Shown: positions 8,762 through 19,068 of the stretch, one piece after another | Position numbering within the stretch: the stretch's first letter is position 1 | How the letters are laid out: each line of letters starts with the position of its first letter | Assembly (NCBI GenBank): GCA_963712435.1 | Contig: CAVQIB010000003.1 | Span: 682,001 to 746,000, forward strand | DNA: 64,000 nt | From: Rhodoplanes sp963712435 | GTDB lineage: Bacteria; Pseudomonadota; Alphaproteobacteria; Rhizobiales; Xanthobacteraceae | Reading direction: 5' to 3' | Notes under the pieces: generated by a model | What the model saw: only the letters and a program-made list of their open reading frames with translations | The model's database searches: none | What the model was told of the DNA's origin: nothing | Program-made: the position numbers and the translations under genes

Positions 8762-9211
8762 ATGGCGGACCATTCTGTGACCGAGCTGAGCGCGACCAAT
8801 ATCGAGGCGAAATGCGTGGCCAAGGGCATGCGCATGACCGAGCAGCGGCGCATCATCGCGCGCGTGCTGGCGCAATCGGCCGACCATCCCGACGTGGAGG
8901 AGCTGTACCGGCGCTGCGCCGGCATCGACCCGCATATCTCGATCTCCACCGTCTACCGCACGGTGAAGCTGTTCGAAGACGCCGGCATCATCGAGCGCCA
9001 TGATTTCCGCGAAGGTCGCGCCCGCTACGAGCAAATCCGCGAAGCCCACCATGATCATCTGGTCAATCTGCGCACCGGCGAGGTGATCGAGTTCCAGTCG
9101 GAGGAGATCGAGCGGCTGCAGCGCGAGATCGCCCGCAAGCTCGGCTATCGCCTGGTCGACCATCGGCTCGAGCTCTACGCAGTTCCGCTCGACGACGCGG
9201 CGACGGGCTGA
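8762..9211 (+). CDS. Fur-family metalloregulator (Fur/Mur type)
   Basis: 149 aa. ATG 8762 gives MADHSVTELSATNIEAKCVA. The winged helix covers about 20-90 (MRMTEQRRIIARVLAQSADH, SISTVYRTVKLFEDAGII), and the dimerisation/metal region has AHHDHLVNLRTGEVIEF with the conserved His cluster. There is no CxxC pair for a structural zinc, as in rhizobial Fur homologues, many of which respond to manganese and are called Mur. Its usual regulon is metal uptake; the only iron-related gene in this window is mbfA at 35 kb. The stop overlaps the plsC start by one base. Confidence 0.93.
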   Translation: MADHSVTELSATNIEAKCVAKGMRMTEQRRIIARVLAQSADHPDVEELYRRCAGIDPHISISTVYRTVKLFEDAGIIERHDFREGRARYEQIREAHHDHLVNLRTGEVIEFQSEEIERLQREIARKLGYRLVDHRLELYAVPLDDAATG

Positions 9212-10026
9212 TGCTGCGCCTCGTGCTCGCGGGCGCGGGGATCGTCGCCGCCATCGCTGTCCTGTTGCCGCTCCAGATCATCGCCGTGCGGTTCGCCCTG
9301 CCGATGCAGCGGCACATCCCGACGGCGTTCCACCGCCTGGTCTGCGCGTTGCTCGGCGTGCGCGTCACGGTGATCGGGACGCCGTCGCCGCGGCGTCCGC
9401 TGCTCATCGTCTCGAACCACGTGTCCTGGATCGACATATCGGTCATCACCGCGCTCGCGCCGGTCGTCTTCGTCGCCAAGCGCGAGGTCGCCTCCTGGCC
9501 GCTGTTCGGGCTGTTCGCCAAGCTGCAGCGCTCGGTCTTCGTCGACCGCACGCGGCGGCACAAGACGCCGGAGGTGAATACGCAGATCGCCCGGCGGCTC
9601 GCCGACGGCGATCCGGTGGTGCTGTTCGGCGAGGGCACGTCGAGCGACGGCAACCGCGTGCTGCCGTTCCGCACCGCGCTGATCGGCGCCGCGCGCGACG
9701 CGCTCGCGGAGGGCGCGCATGTCGAACGCGTCCTCCTCCAGCCGCTGTCGATCGCCTATGTCGGGTTTCACGGCCTGCCGATGGGCCGCCAGCACCGGCC
9801 GCGTGCGGCCTGGTACGGCGGGCTCGACCTGTTTCCGCATCTCCGCGCCGTGGTGCAGCGGGGCGCGCTCGACGCGGTCGTGAGCTGGGGCGAGCCGATC
9901 GCCTTCGCGGCGGGCTCCGACCGCAAGGCGTTCGCCCGCACGCTCGAAGCCGAGGTGCGCCGCCTCACGACGGCGGCGCTGCGCGGACGGGCGGAAGACG
10001 TGAGCAAATCCGCAAAGGGCCGTTGA
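9211..10026 (+). CDS. plsC: 1-acyl-sn-glycerol-3-phosphate acyltransferase
   Basis: 271 aa, intact. An N-terminal membrane segment (LVLAGAGIVAAIAVLLPLQI) is followed by the four acyltransferase blocks: NHVSWID (catalytic H-x4-D), FVDRTRR, FGEGTSSDG and the later QPLSIAY. The enzyme transfers an acyl chain to lysophosphatidate to form phosphatidate at the inner membrane. ATG 9211 overlaps the fur/mur stop (TGATG), so it is probably co-translated with the upstream genes. The rhizobial order fur-plsC-miaB is interrupted here by the minus-strand gene that follows. Confidence 0.93.
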   Translation: MLRLVLAGAGIVAAIAVLLPLQIIAVRFALPMQRHIPTAFHRLVCALLGVRVTVIGTPSPRRPLLIVSNHVSWIDISVITALAPVVFVAKREVASWPLFGLFAKLQRSVFVDRTRRHKTPEVNTQIARRLADGDPVVLFGEGTSSDGNRVLPFRTALIGAARDALAEGAHVERVLLQPLSIAYVGFHGLPMGRQHRPRAAWYGGLDLFPHLRAVVQRGALDAVVSWGEPIAFAAGSDRKAFARTLEAEVRRLTTAALRGRAEDVSKSAKGR

Positions 10027-10071
10027 AGCCGAGCTCGCGTGGGGCTCAGGCTCTTCCGCTCCGCGACGCAG

Positions 10072-12525
10072 TCACAGCTTGGGCGGCTGGAACTGCTTGG
10101 CGAATTCGTCCGACGCCGGCTCGATCTCCAAGGCCCACTGCCCGTCGCTGTCGAGCCTCAGGTTCACGGCTTCGCCGCTGGCGAGCAGCCCGATCATGCA
10201 CCGGTCGCATTGATCCTTCTTCGACCCGTCGTGCAATTTGCTGCCGACGAAGCGATACTTGCGGAGCAGGAGCTCGGCGAAATCATCCGCGCTCATGCCG
10301 GTCACGTCGAAGAACCCCGGGTAGAACACGAGGCGTCGCACGGTGAATTTGGGCAGCTTCGGCGGATTCAGTCCGGAAAAAATCGTGTAATCGGACGCTT
10401 TGTCGAGGACTTTCAGGCCGTAAACAGCCGCGAATTTATCCGAAAGCGGCGCCTCGTTGCGGACATCCACATACATCACGGGCTTGTCCGCTTCCTTGGC
10501 GATGACCTCCAGCAACAGATGATGCTCGGTGCCGGCGCCCGCCCGGTATGACGAGACCTGCAGCTTCACGTCGAACCCGAGATCCTTGATCGCGGCCGCG
10601 AATTGATCGGACGGCATGTCGACGAAGAGGCCGCGGAACTTGGCGGGTCGTTGTTCCACCTTGTGCGCAGCGGCGGCCCGCTCCGCTGCGGATTCTCCCA
10701 GCGCCGCCTTCTGCGCCAACGCCAGCCTCTCCCCGGCCGTCCGCTCCGCCCCCGTCTTCAGGGCCCGGTCCTTTTCAGCGGCGATCTTCTCCGCCGCGGC
10801 CTTCTCCGCCGCGGCCTTCTCCATTCCCGCCTTTTCCGCCGCCGCCCGGTCGGCGGCGGCCTTCAGGGCGGCGTCCTTCTCTGCTGCGGCCTTTTCGGCC
10901 GCGACCTTCAGCGCGGCCTCCTTCTCGGCCGCGGCTTTCTCGGCCGCCGCCTTCAGCGCCGCCGTCTTCTCCGCTGCGGCCTTTTCGGCCGCTGCTCTCA
11001 GCGCCGCGGCCTTCTCCCCTGCGGCCTTCTCGGCCGCAAGCTTCAACGCCGCGTCCTTGTCCGCCGCCGCCTTCTCGGCCGCGAGCCTGAGCGCCGTCTC
11101 TTTCTCCAGCGCCGCCTTCTCGGCCGCGAGCCTGAGCGCCGTCTCTTTCTCCAGCGCCGCCCGTCGGCCGCAGCCTTCAGCGCCGCCGCTTTTTCGGCTG
11201 CAGCCCTTTCCGCTGCGACACTCAGCGCGGCGACCGTTTCCGTCGCCTTCTCCGCCGCCGCTTTGTCCGCCGCCGCCTTGTCCGCCGCGGCGTTCAACGC
11301 GGCCAGTTTCTCCGCCGCCGCCCTTTCGGCCGTAGCCTTCTCCGTCGCGGCCTTCTCAGCCGCGGCATTCAGCGCCGCCAGTTTTTCAGCCGCCGCCCTA
11401 TCGGTAGCGGCTGCATCGGCCGCCGCTTTGTCGGCCACCGCTTTGTCGGCCGCCGCTTTGTCGGCCGCCGCCGTGTCCACTACGGCCGTGTCCGCTGCGG
11501 CCATTTCCGCTGGAGCCGTGCCGCCCGGGACACTCTCCGCCGCTTGCTCCGCCGGCATCGCGCCGTCGCCGGCCGGCAGCGGCGCTGCCGCGCTCGGCCG
11601 CTCGGCGACCTGCGCGGACGTGGAGAGATCGGCATCGAAGACCAGAGCGCGCTGATGGCCGCGGCCATTGCTGTCGGCGCTTGCCGACCAGATATAGCCG
11701 GCGCCGCTGCTCAACCGATAAACAGGCAAACCAAGCCGGGCCGAGCGCTGGAAATTCCCGATGAAATCGGCCAGCAACCCCTTGCGCGGACTTCCGCCGG
11801 ACGCGAGCGTCGCGATGCTGTCCGAATTGAGCGGGTCGAGCTGTATCGTCCCCCACACCGCGATGATCGCGTCGGGCAATCCCTCCTTGTCCGGGATTCG
11901 CAGCACGCGCGCGGGCTTTCCATGGCGCGCCGAGAGCCGGTCGAACTCGTTCTGGAAGCCGCCCGCGCCGAACACGACCGGCTCGCTCACGCGGTTGACA
12001 TAGGCCGCCCGCCCGTCCGGATGGTGCAGGATGGATGTCGAGGTCGATCGTTCGCGCCCACTGGCCCTTTCCCGCTGGATGCGCTGGCACCAGGTCAGGC
12101 CGGCGAACACTTCGCTCGGGCCGCATTGAAACTCCGAGTAGCTCGGATGTTCGGTCGGCGCGCGGCTGCCGAGAGCAAGGCCGTCCACGACGAAGCCGGA
12201 TGACGGCTCCGCGCGGGCGGGTTGCGCCGCCTGGCTCAGTTGCTTGCGGCATTCGGAACGAAGCCTTGCGACGCGCTCGTCGGTCGGCGCGACCCCGCGC
12301 TGCCTGAGCGCCCTCGCGCTCGTGCCTTCCTTGCGGAGTCCCTGATCGATGCAGTCGAGTTCGTTCGCCGGAATCCTCGCCCACTCCGACGGCCGGGTCG
12401 GCTGCGTGGCCGCAGGCTGCGTGCCCCGGAAATAGTCGAGGATGCTGCGCGCGCCCTGCGCCGACGCGCTTTCCGTCAGCGCGAGCCCGCTCGCGACGAA
12501 CACAAACAAGAGTTCTTCTGATCAT
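10072..12525 (-). CDS. Secreted TolA-like protein with long Ala/Lys/Glu helical repeat, frameshifted
   Basis: I read this as one gene of ~815 aa. ATG 12525 plus removal of one base near 12511 gives MIRRTLFVFVASGLALTESA, a strong signal peptide. Residues ~25-320 form a globular region with several Cys (IDQGLRKEG, CRKQLSQAAQ, FQCGPSEVFAGLTWCQRI, AIIAVWGTIQL, GAGYIWSAS). Residues ~330-620 are an almost pure Ala/Lys/Glu/Asp repeat (AAADKAAADK, AAAEKLAALN, AAAEKAAAEK), predicted as a very long single helix like TolA domain II. A shift near 11160 splits this stretch. The C-terminal ~200 aa are globular (FRGLFVDMPSDQFAAAIKDL, VYGLKVLDKASDYTIF, CDRCMIGLLASGEAVNL). No homologue with known function is recognised. 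The repeat also creates long open frames on the other strand, which I discount. Confidence 0.7.
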
Positions 12526-13031
12526 CCGAGTGCGCCTATCTATGATCAGAGCTATCGATACGCTTCACCCCTGCCCCGCTGTGGCGGCGTGTCCAGGCGG
12601 CAGAGGTTCGATTCTGTGTCTGAGACCGGCCGGACACCCGCCCGCCGCCTCGACCTCTCTCCTCGCCAGCATTCGCGCGCGTACCGCGACGAAGCTTCGC
12701 AATTCAGCCGTCACGCCACTGAGGAGCTTTGCAGTGGTATCACATCGCGGCGGCGGCTCAAGCGAACGATCATCTGAGCAACGGACTCCACCATAGCATT
12801 CATGGGCGCCGGCGTGGTTTCGCATATATACTCCGGAACGCCTCCGCATGCGATTCCGGCCTTCGACCCCATCCATCCTAGCCGGCCATTTCTATTCGCG
12901 GCAAAACGCGCTAATAACGAGCCAATCTGCCAAGGCCTGCCCGACCATGAGAATTTATCAATGAACGTAATCGGTTGGCAAGGCTGTCGTGGGCTTGAAC
13001 GGCCCTGATCGACAGATATATGCGAAGTGGT
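12526..13031. other. Intergenic region, no gene seen
   Basis: About 500 bp between the divergent TolA-like gene and miaB. The reading frames here lack recognisable protein features. The stretch is less GC-rich around 12880-12970 than its neighbours and probably holds the promoters of both flanking genes; I could not place convincing -35/-10 pairs. Confidence 0.5.
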
Positions 13032-14443
13032 ATGACCGAACCGCGCAAGCTCTACGTCAAGTCCTACGGCTGCCAGATGAACGTCTACGATTCGCATCGT
13101 ATGGCGGACACGCTTGCGCGCGAGGGCTTCGTCGAGACGACGGCGCCGGAAGAGGCCGACCTCGTCATCCTCAACACCTGCCATATCCGCGAGAAGGCGG
13201 CGGAGAAGGTCTATTCCGAACTCGGCCGCATGCGCGAGCTGAAAGGACAGGCCGCGCGCGAAGGACGGCAAGTCCTCGTCGCGGTCGCCGGCTGCGTCGC
13301 GCAGGCCGAGGGCGAGGAGATCATCCGCCGCGCGCCGGTGGTCGATCTCGTGTTCGGCCCGCAGAGCTATCATCGTCTGCCGGACCTGCTGTCGCGCGCG
13401 CCGGGCGCGAGGGCAAGGTGGTCGACACCGAGTTCCCCGTCGAGGACAAGTTCGATCATCTCGCGCCCGCGAGCGAGCGCCGCGACCCGCGCGCGCGGCG
13501 TGTCCGCCTTCGTCACCGTGCAGGAGGGCTGCGACAAGTTCTGCACCTTCTGCGTCGTGCCCTATACGCGCGGCGCGGAGATGTCGCGGCCGGTTGCGAA
13601 GATCGTCGCCGAGGTCGAACGCCTCGCCGCATGCCGGCGTGCGCGAGGTGCACGCTGATCGGGCAGAACGTCAACGCCTATCACGGCGAGGGGCCGGACG
13701 GCCGGACCTGGACGCTCGCCCGGCTGCTGCACCGCCTCGCCGAGATTCCCGGCATCGCGCGGCTGCGCTACACGACGAGCCATCCGCGCGACATGGACGA
13801 CGAGCTGATCGCCGCGCATCGCGACCTTGCCGCCGCTGATGCCGTATCTGCATCTGCCGGTGCAGTCGGGCTCCGACCGCATTCTCGCGGCGATGAACCG
13901 CCGGCACACGCGCGCCGACTATCTCGCAGTCGTCGACGCGACTGCGGACGGCGCGGCCGGACATCGCGCTCTCCTCCGATTTCATCGTCGGCTTTCCCGG
14001 GCGAGACCGAGGAGGATTTCGGCGCGACGCTCGCGCTCGTCGACGAGGTCGGCTATGCCGGCGCCTTCTCGTTCAAGTACTCGCCGCGGCCGGGCACGCC
14101 CGCCGCCGCGCGCGCCGACCAGGTGCCGGAAGCGGACAAGGCCGAGCGGCTCGCGCGGCTGCAGCAGGCGCATCGACCGCAACGCGCATGCGTTCAACAC
14201 GCGCCTGCTCGGCCGCAGCTTCGACGTGCTGTTCGAGAAAGCCGGGCCGGCATCCCGGCCAGATGGTCGGCCGCTCGCCCTATCTGCAGCCGGTGCAGGT
14301 CATGGCGCCGACATCATTCGCGATCGGCGAGATCGTGCCGGCGTTCGAATCACGCTCTCGGCACCAACAGCCTGTTCGGAACGCTGGCGCTGCTCGCCGC
14401 AATGCATGACAACAACCCGACGATCGCCAGCGCAGGACCGTGA
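13032..14443 (+). CDS. miaB: tRNA-2-methylthio-N6-dimethylallyladenosine synthase, many frameshifts
   Basis: Radical-SAM methylthiotransferase acting on i6A37 of tRNA. The N-terminal UPF0004 domain starts LYVKSYGCQMNVYDSHRM with its cluster Cys, then LNTCHIREKAAEKVYSELG and AGCVAQAEG. The radical-SAM motif C-x3-C-x2-C is intact in EGCDKFCTFCVVPYTRG. The TRAM end reads GTNSLFGTLAL. Around ten single-base shifts (near 13410, 13500, 13630, 13655, 13820, 13930, 13995, 14172, 14253, 14345) separate conserved segments; most are fixed by deleting one base. Start ATG 13032 gives MTEPRKLYVK; an ATG 12 nt upstream is possible. The stop at 14443 overlaps a GTG start for phoH. Confidence 0.9.
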
Positions 14444-15490
14444 ACGCCTTGCGCCCGCCGCGCGCCCGACAATCCAGCCCTGATGTCGCCTCCGCGGCGA
14501 AGCGGCGGCGCAGCTCGTGCTCGCCTTCGACGACAATCGCCTCGCCTCGGCGCTGTTCGGCCAGTACGGCCAGAACCTCGCGCTGATCGAGCGGCGGCTC
14601 GGCGTGGTCGCCGATTCGCGCGGCAATCACGTCACGATCGAAGGCTCGCGCGACGCCTGCGAGCAGGCGCGCCACGTGCTCGAAGGCCTGTACGAGCAGC
14701 TCAAGCGCGGCCACGATCTCGAGCCAGGGCGACGTCGAAGGCGCGATCCGCCTCGCGATCGCGCAGGGCTCGCTGTTCGACTTCGACCCCGCGGCGGCGC
14801 GCCCGAGCTTCGAGGAGATCAATCTGCGCAAGCGGCTGGTGCGCGCGCGCACGCCGGCGCAGGACGCCTATATCCGCGCGCTGCAGCGCCACGCGCTGGT
14901 GTTCGGCACCGGACCGGCCGGCACCGGCAAGACCTGGCTCGCGGTCGCCCATGCGGTCTCGCTGTTCGAGCGCAAGGACGTCGATCGCATCATCCTGTCG
15001 CGCCCCGCGGTCGAGGCCGGCGAGCGGCTCGGCTTCCTGCCCGGCGACATGCGCGAGAAGGTCGATCCCTATCTGCGGCCGATCTACGACGCGCTGTACG
15101 ACCTCATGGACGCGCGCATCGTCGAGCGCGCGCTTGCAGACCGGCGAGATCGAGATCGCGCCGCTCGCCTTCATGCGCGGGCGCACGCTCGCCAACGCCG
15201 CGATCATTCTCGACGAGGCGCAGAACACCACCTCGATGCAGATGAAGATGTTCCTGACCCGCCTCGGCGAGAACGCGCGCATGATCGTCACCGGCGATCC
15301 GAGCCAGGTCGACCTGCCGCCGGGCCAGACTTCGGGCCTGACGGAGGCGGTGCGGCTGCTCGCGGGCGTCGAGGGCGTCGGCCATGTCGCTTCACCGAGG
15401 CGGACGTCATCCGCCACGAGCTGGTGGCGACGCATCGTCGCCGCCTATGACCGCGCCGCCGCCGCGCGCAAGCGCGAGCCCGGCGCATGA
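14440..15490 (+). CDS. PhoH-like ATPase, frameshifted
   Basis: PhoH/YbeZ family, about 345 aa. The N-terminal part reads LASALFGQYGQNLALIERRL and VTIEGSRDACEQARHVLEGL (KH-like). The ATPase part has Walker A GPAGTGKTWLAVAHAV, then DALYDLMDARIVERAL and Walker B IILDEAQNTT, followed by MKMFLTRLGENARMIVTGDP. Shifts lie near 14510, 14725, 15137, 15390 and 15435. The start is either GTG 14440, overlapping the miaB stop, or ATG 14483. YbeZ works with YbeY, encoded next, in 16S rRNA maturation and RNA quality control. The miaB-ybeZ-ybeY-corC-lnt order matches E. coli as well as rhizobia. Confidence 0.92.
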
Positions 15491-16031
15491 CGCAGTCCGA
15501 GCCGCCGCGCGCCGCCCTGCACGATCGACATCGTGGTCGAGTCGCCGCTCTGGGAGCGCCGTCGCCGACGTCGAAACGCGCGTGCAGTCGCGCGGCCGCG
15601 GCGGCCCTGCCGCCGGACGCAGGCGGATTGCGAACTCGCCGTCGTGCTGACCGACGACGAGACGATGCGTGCGCTCAACGCGCATTTCCGCGGCCAGGAC
15701 ACGGCGACCAATGTGCTGTCCTTCCCCGCGCCCGCGTTTTCCCAGCGCACGGCGGAGGGACGGCGCGGCGAGCCGGTCTTTCTCGGCGACATCGTGATCG
15801 CTTTCGAGACCGCGAAGGCGGAAGCCGACGCCGAAGGAAAGGAATTTGGTCATCACTTCGCGCATCTCCTCGTCCATGGCGTTTCTGCACCTGTTGGGAT
15901 ATGATCACCACTCCGACGCGGAGGCGGAAACGATGGAAGCGCGCGAGCGGGCGATCCTTGAGCGGCTCGACATGCCCGATCCCTACGAAGAGCGCGACCG
16001 CACGCTGTCCGCACGGCACAGCCGCGCCTGA
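15487..16031 (+). CDS. ybeY: Endoribonuclease YbeY, frameshifted
   Basis: About 175 aa over several shifts (near 15525, 15560, 15615 and 15885). ATG 15487 overlaps the phoH stop (ATGA). Conserved pieces: CELAVVLTDDETMRALNAHF, GQDTATNVLSFP, EPVFLGDIVIAFETAKAEA, then HLLVHG and, in the next frame, FLHLLGYDHHSDAEAETM. The last two complete the zinc motif H-x3-H-x5-H. YbeY is needed for 3' end maturation of 16S rRNA. Confidence 0.92.
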
Positions 16032-16042
16032 TCACGATCATC

Positions 16043-17205
16043 ATGCCTGAAGACGCGCCAAGTCGAGCCGACCCGGTCGAGCTTCCCGAGCACCGCAATC
16101 TGCCGGTCCTCCTGCCGCGCCCGGACGTCGAGCACCGCGACGAACGGCGAGGGCTGGCTGCATCGGCTCGTACGCACGCTGTTCGGCCGGGCGGCGGGCT
16201 CGACCCGCTCCGACATCGAGCTGCTGCTGCAGGGCCGCACGCTCGACGAGACCGGCTTCTCGCCCGAGCAGCGGGCGATGCTCAAGAACATACTCGGCCT
16301 GAGCGAACGCCGCGTCGAGGACATCATGGTTCCGCGCGCCGACATCGTCGCCGTGCATCAGGACATTCCGCTCGGCGAGTTGATGAAGGTGTTCGAGAAC
16401 GCCGGGCATTCGCGCCTCGTCGTCTATGACGACACGCTCGACGATCCCGTCGGCCTTGTGCATATCCGCGACATGATCGGCTTCATGACCGCGCAGGCGG
16501 CAGCGCCTCCGCAGGCCAAGCCCAAACGCAAGAAGCCGTTCCCCGCCGACCTCGATCTCGGCGCGATCGATCTTGCCGATGCCGTTGTCCCAGGCGAAGT
16601 TCGTCCGCACCATTCTGTTCGTGCCGCCCTCGATGCCGACGCTCGACCTTCTCGCCAAGATGCAGGCGACGCGCATTCACCTCGCGCTCGTGATCGACGA
16701 ATATGGCGGCACCGACGGGCTGGTCTCGATCGAGGATCTGGTCGAGCAGATCGTCGGCGACATCGAGGACGAGCACGACGAGCACGTCGCCCATACGGTG
16801 GTGCGCCAGCCGGACGGATCATTCCTCGCCGACGCGCGCGCGACGCTGGAAGACGTCGTCGGGACGATCGGCGCAGAGTTCGACGTCGGCGACGCGGCCG
16901 AGGAGGTCGACACCGTCGGCGGCTATCTCGTCACCCGCATCGGGCGCGTTCCCGTGCGCGGCGAAATCGTGCCCGGTCCCGAGCCGTTCGAGATCGAAGT
17001 GCTCGACGCCGATCCGCGCCGGGTGAAGAAGGTCAAGATCTCCCGCAGCAAGCAATTGCTCCTCGAACGGGAGCCGCGGCGGGACCCGGAGGAAGACGGC
17101 GGCCGCCCGCATCAGCGTGACGCCGGCCCGCCCGAACCGCCTGCGTCCGGAGAGGCGACCGCATCTCCGCCGGCCGCCCTGCCCGCCCCGACGCGCCAGC
17201 CGTGA
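16043..17205 (+). CDS. CorC/HlyC-type CBS-domain protein, frameshifted
   Basis: About 385 aa. The N-terminus (MPEDAPSRADPVELPEHRNL) leads, after an extra base near 16145, into GWLHRLVRTLFGRAAG. CBS1 starts at VEDIMVPRADIVAVHQDIPL, and CBS2 ends IDEYGGTDGLVSIEDLVEQI. A shift near 16582 lies between IDLADA and LSQAKFVRTILFVPP. The C-terminal CorC_HlyC domain has VVGTIGAEFDVGDAAEEVDT and GGYLVTRIGRVPVRGEIVPG. E. coli CorC is linked to Mg/Co efflux; rhizobial homologues are often called TlyC hemolysins, a name without direct support here. The stop overlaps the GTG start of lnt. Confidence 0.9.
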
Positions 17206-18821
17206 TCGCCGCGCGCATCGCGCAGCCGATCGTGCTCGCCTGGGGGCTGCCGCGCGCGCTGATCGCGTTCCTGGCCGGCGCTGCGTCCACGCTCGCGATG
17301 CCGCCGCTCGAGATTTGGCCGGCGCTTTTTCTGACCTTCCCGGTGATGGTGTGGCTGATCGACGGCGCGGTCGGCCGCTGGAACGGCGTCCTCGCCGCCG
17401 CCGCGGCGGGCTATTGGTTCGGCTTCGGCTATTTCCTCTCCGGCCTGTACTGGGTCGGATCGGCCTTTCTCGTCGACGCCGATGTTTTCGGCTGGCTGAT
17501 GCCGTTCGCCGTCATCGCGCTGCCGGCCGGACTTGCGCTGTTCACCGCCTTCGGCTTCGGCCTCGCGCGTCTGTTGTGGACACGCGGGGCGTTCCGCATT
17601 CTGACGCTCGCGGCCGCGCTCACGCTCGCCGAATGGCTGCGCGGCCACGTTCTCACGGGCTTCCCCTGGAACGCCTTCGGCTACAGCCTGGCCGGCTCGC
17701 TTGCGCTCGCCCAGGCGGCCGCGCTGATCGGCCTGTGGGGGCTCACTTTCATCGCCGTCGCCGTGTTCGCCAGTCCGGCGGCGCTCGCCGACGATCGGGC
17801 CGATGCGCGTCGGCCGTGGCTCGCGCCGGCCGCGGCGCTCGCGGTTCTCTTCGGCCTCGCCATCTATGGCGCGGTGCGGCTCGCCACGACGCCCACGACA
17901 TTCGTCCCGGGCGTGCAATTGCGAATCATGCAGCCGAACATTCCGCAGGACCAGCGCTTCAACTACAGGGCGAAGTCGGAGGTGATCCGCCGCTATGTCG
18001 CTCTGTCGAGCCGCGCCAAAAGCCCGCCGGCGGAGGGGATCGCGGGCGTGACGCACCTGATCTGGCCGGAATCGGCTTTTCCGTTCTTCCTCACCCGCGA
18101 GCCGGATGCACTCGCCGAGATCGGCGAACTCCTGCCTCCCGGAACCGTGCTGATCACCGGGGCGGCGCGCCTGGCCGAGGCCGCCTCCGGACCCGGACGA
18201 ATTCGCGCCTATAACTCGGTCTATGTGATCGACCACGCAGGCGCCGCGCTGCCTGTCTACGACAAGCTCCACTTGGTGCCGTTCGGCGAGTTCCTGCCGC
18301 TGCGCGGTCTGCTCGAACGGTGGGGACTGGAGCAGTTGGTCCGCGTCCCCGGCGGGTTCCTCGCCGGCGAGCGGCGGGGGACGATCACGACGCCCGGCGC
18401 GCCGGCCTTCGCGCCGCTCGTCTGCTACGAGGTCATCTTCCCGCACGCCGTCGTCCCGGGCGGCGAGCGCCCCGGGTGGCTGCTCAACGTGACCAATGAC
18501 GCCTGGTTCGGAGCGACGGCCGGGCCCCACCAACACCTCGCGCAGGCGCGCCTGCGCGCAATCGAGGAAGGGCTTCCACTCGTTCGCGCCGCCAATTCGG
18601 GCATTTCCGCCGTGGTCGACCCGCTCGGGCGGGTCGTCGCGGCGTTGCCGCTCGGTCACGAAGGCGTGGTCGATTCGGGATTACCACAGCGCATAGCTGA
18701 CCCGCTTTATTCACGCAGCGGTGACCTCGCGGTCGGCGTGATTGTAGGTATTGTGCTGTTCTCGAGTCTTCTGCTGCGCCGCCGCGATCGCGGCGGAGGT
18801 GAGGATGTGTGCGTGCGGTAA
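17202..18821 (+). CDS. lnt: Apolipoprotein N-acyltransferase
   Basis: 539 aa, intact. Six to seven membrane segments fill residues ~5-230, then a periplasmic nitrilase domain with the catalytic triad in context: Glu in WPESAFPFFL, Lys in YDKLHLVPFGEFLP, Cys in PLVCYEVIFPHA. A last membrane helix lies near the C-terminus (VGVIVGIVLFSSLLL). It adds the third acyl chain to lipoproteins such as BamD at 45 kb. GTG 17202 overlaps the corC stop, so the gene is probably translationally coupled. In Sinorhizobium the homologue is the acid-tolerance gene actA, with the regulator phrR nearby, which is also the arrangement here. Confidence 0.95.
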   Translation: MIAARIAQPIVLAWGLPRALIAFLAGAASTLAMPPLEIWPALFLTFPVMVWLIDGAVGRWNGVLAAAAAGYWFGFGYFLSGLYWVGSAFLVDADVFGWLMPFAVIALPAGLALFTAFGFGLARLLWTRGAFRILTLAAALTLAEWLRGHVLTGFPWNAFGYSLAGSLALAQAAALIGLWGLTFIAVAVFASPAALADDRADARRPWLAPAAALAVLFGLAIYGAVRLATTPTTFVPGVQLRIMQPNIPQDQRFNYRAKSEVIRRYVALSSRAKSPPAEGIAGVTHLIWPESAFPFFLTREPDALAEIGELLPPGTVLITGAARLAEAASGPGRIRAYNSVYVIDHAGAALPVYDKLHLVPFGEFLPLRGLLERWGLEQLVRVPGGFLAGERRGTITTPGAPAFAPLVCYEVIFPHAVVPGGERPGWLLNVTNDAWFGATAGPHQHLAQARLRAIEEGLPLVRAANSGISAVVDPLGRVVAALPLGHEGVVDSGLPQRIADPLYSRSGDLAVGVIVGIVLFSSLLLRRRDRGGGEDVCVR

Positions 18822-18982
18822 TGATCGCGCTGCACAGGTTTGCCGCTTGAATAGGCAACGATTTCTCAAAAAACGAAATTACCAAAGCGAGTATATCGCG
18901 CGCGTTACTGGATTTCGGGTAATGAAACTCTCACGAAACCTGCCGGATTGTTTCGCCTAATCCGTAAAAGTTGCGTTTGCTT

Positions 18983-19011
18983 TTGACGGTGACTTCGAAT
19001 CCGCTCAAAAT
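18983..19011 (+). promoter_or_regulatory. Candidate sigma-70-type promoter for the HTH regulator
   Basis: TTGACG at 18983-18988, a 17-nt spacer, then CAAAAT at 19006-19011, 58 nt before the ATG at 19069. The 18830-18980 region upstream is unusually AT-rich for this genome and contains ATTACC and GGTAAT inverted half-sites (about 18879 and 18916) that might bind a regulator. Confidence 0.5.
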
Positions 19012-19068
19012 GCTGGTTGCGCAGTTTGGGCTAGTCGCCGTATTAGGGGGTCGACATAGGAGAGCGTA

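Noticed and set aside
10603..11655. Long plus-strand open frame rich in Ala/Phe/Ser opposite the TolA-like gene
   Set aside because: It is the mirror of the Ala/Lys/Glu repeat on the other strand; codon periodicity and the signal peptide favour the minus-strand gene.
12590..12625. GGTTCGATTC, resembling a tRNA T-loop
   Set aside because: The flanks do not give a five-base T stem with a seven-base loop, and no matching anticodon arm or acceptor stem was found upstream.
12802..13008. 68-aa plus-strand open frame before miaB
   Set aside because: No domain, no ribosome binding site and no composition typical of coding sequence here; it runs into the miaB leader.
13032..14443. Programmed frameshifting as explanation for the split miaB, phoH and ligA frames
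   Set aside because: Too many shifts per gene, no recurring slippery heptamer, and the same pattern appears in unrelated genes in local clusters; sequence error is simpler.
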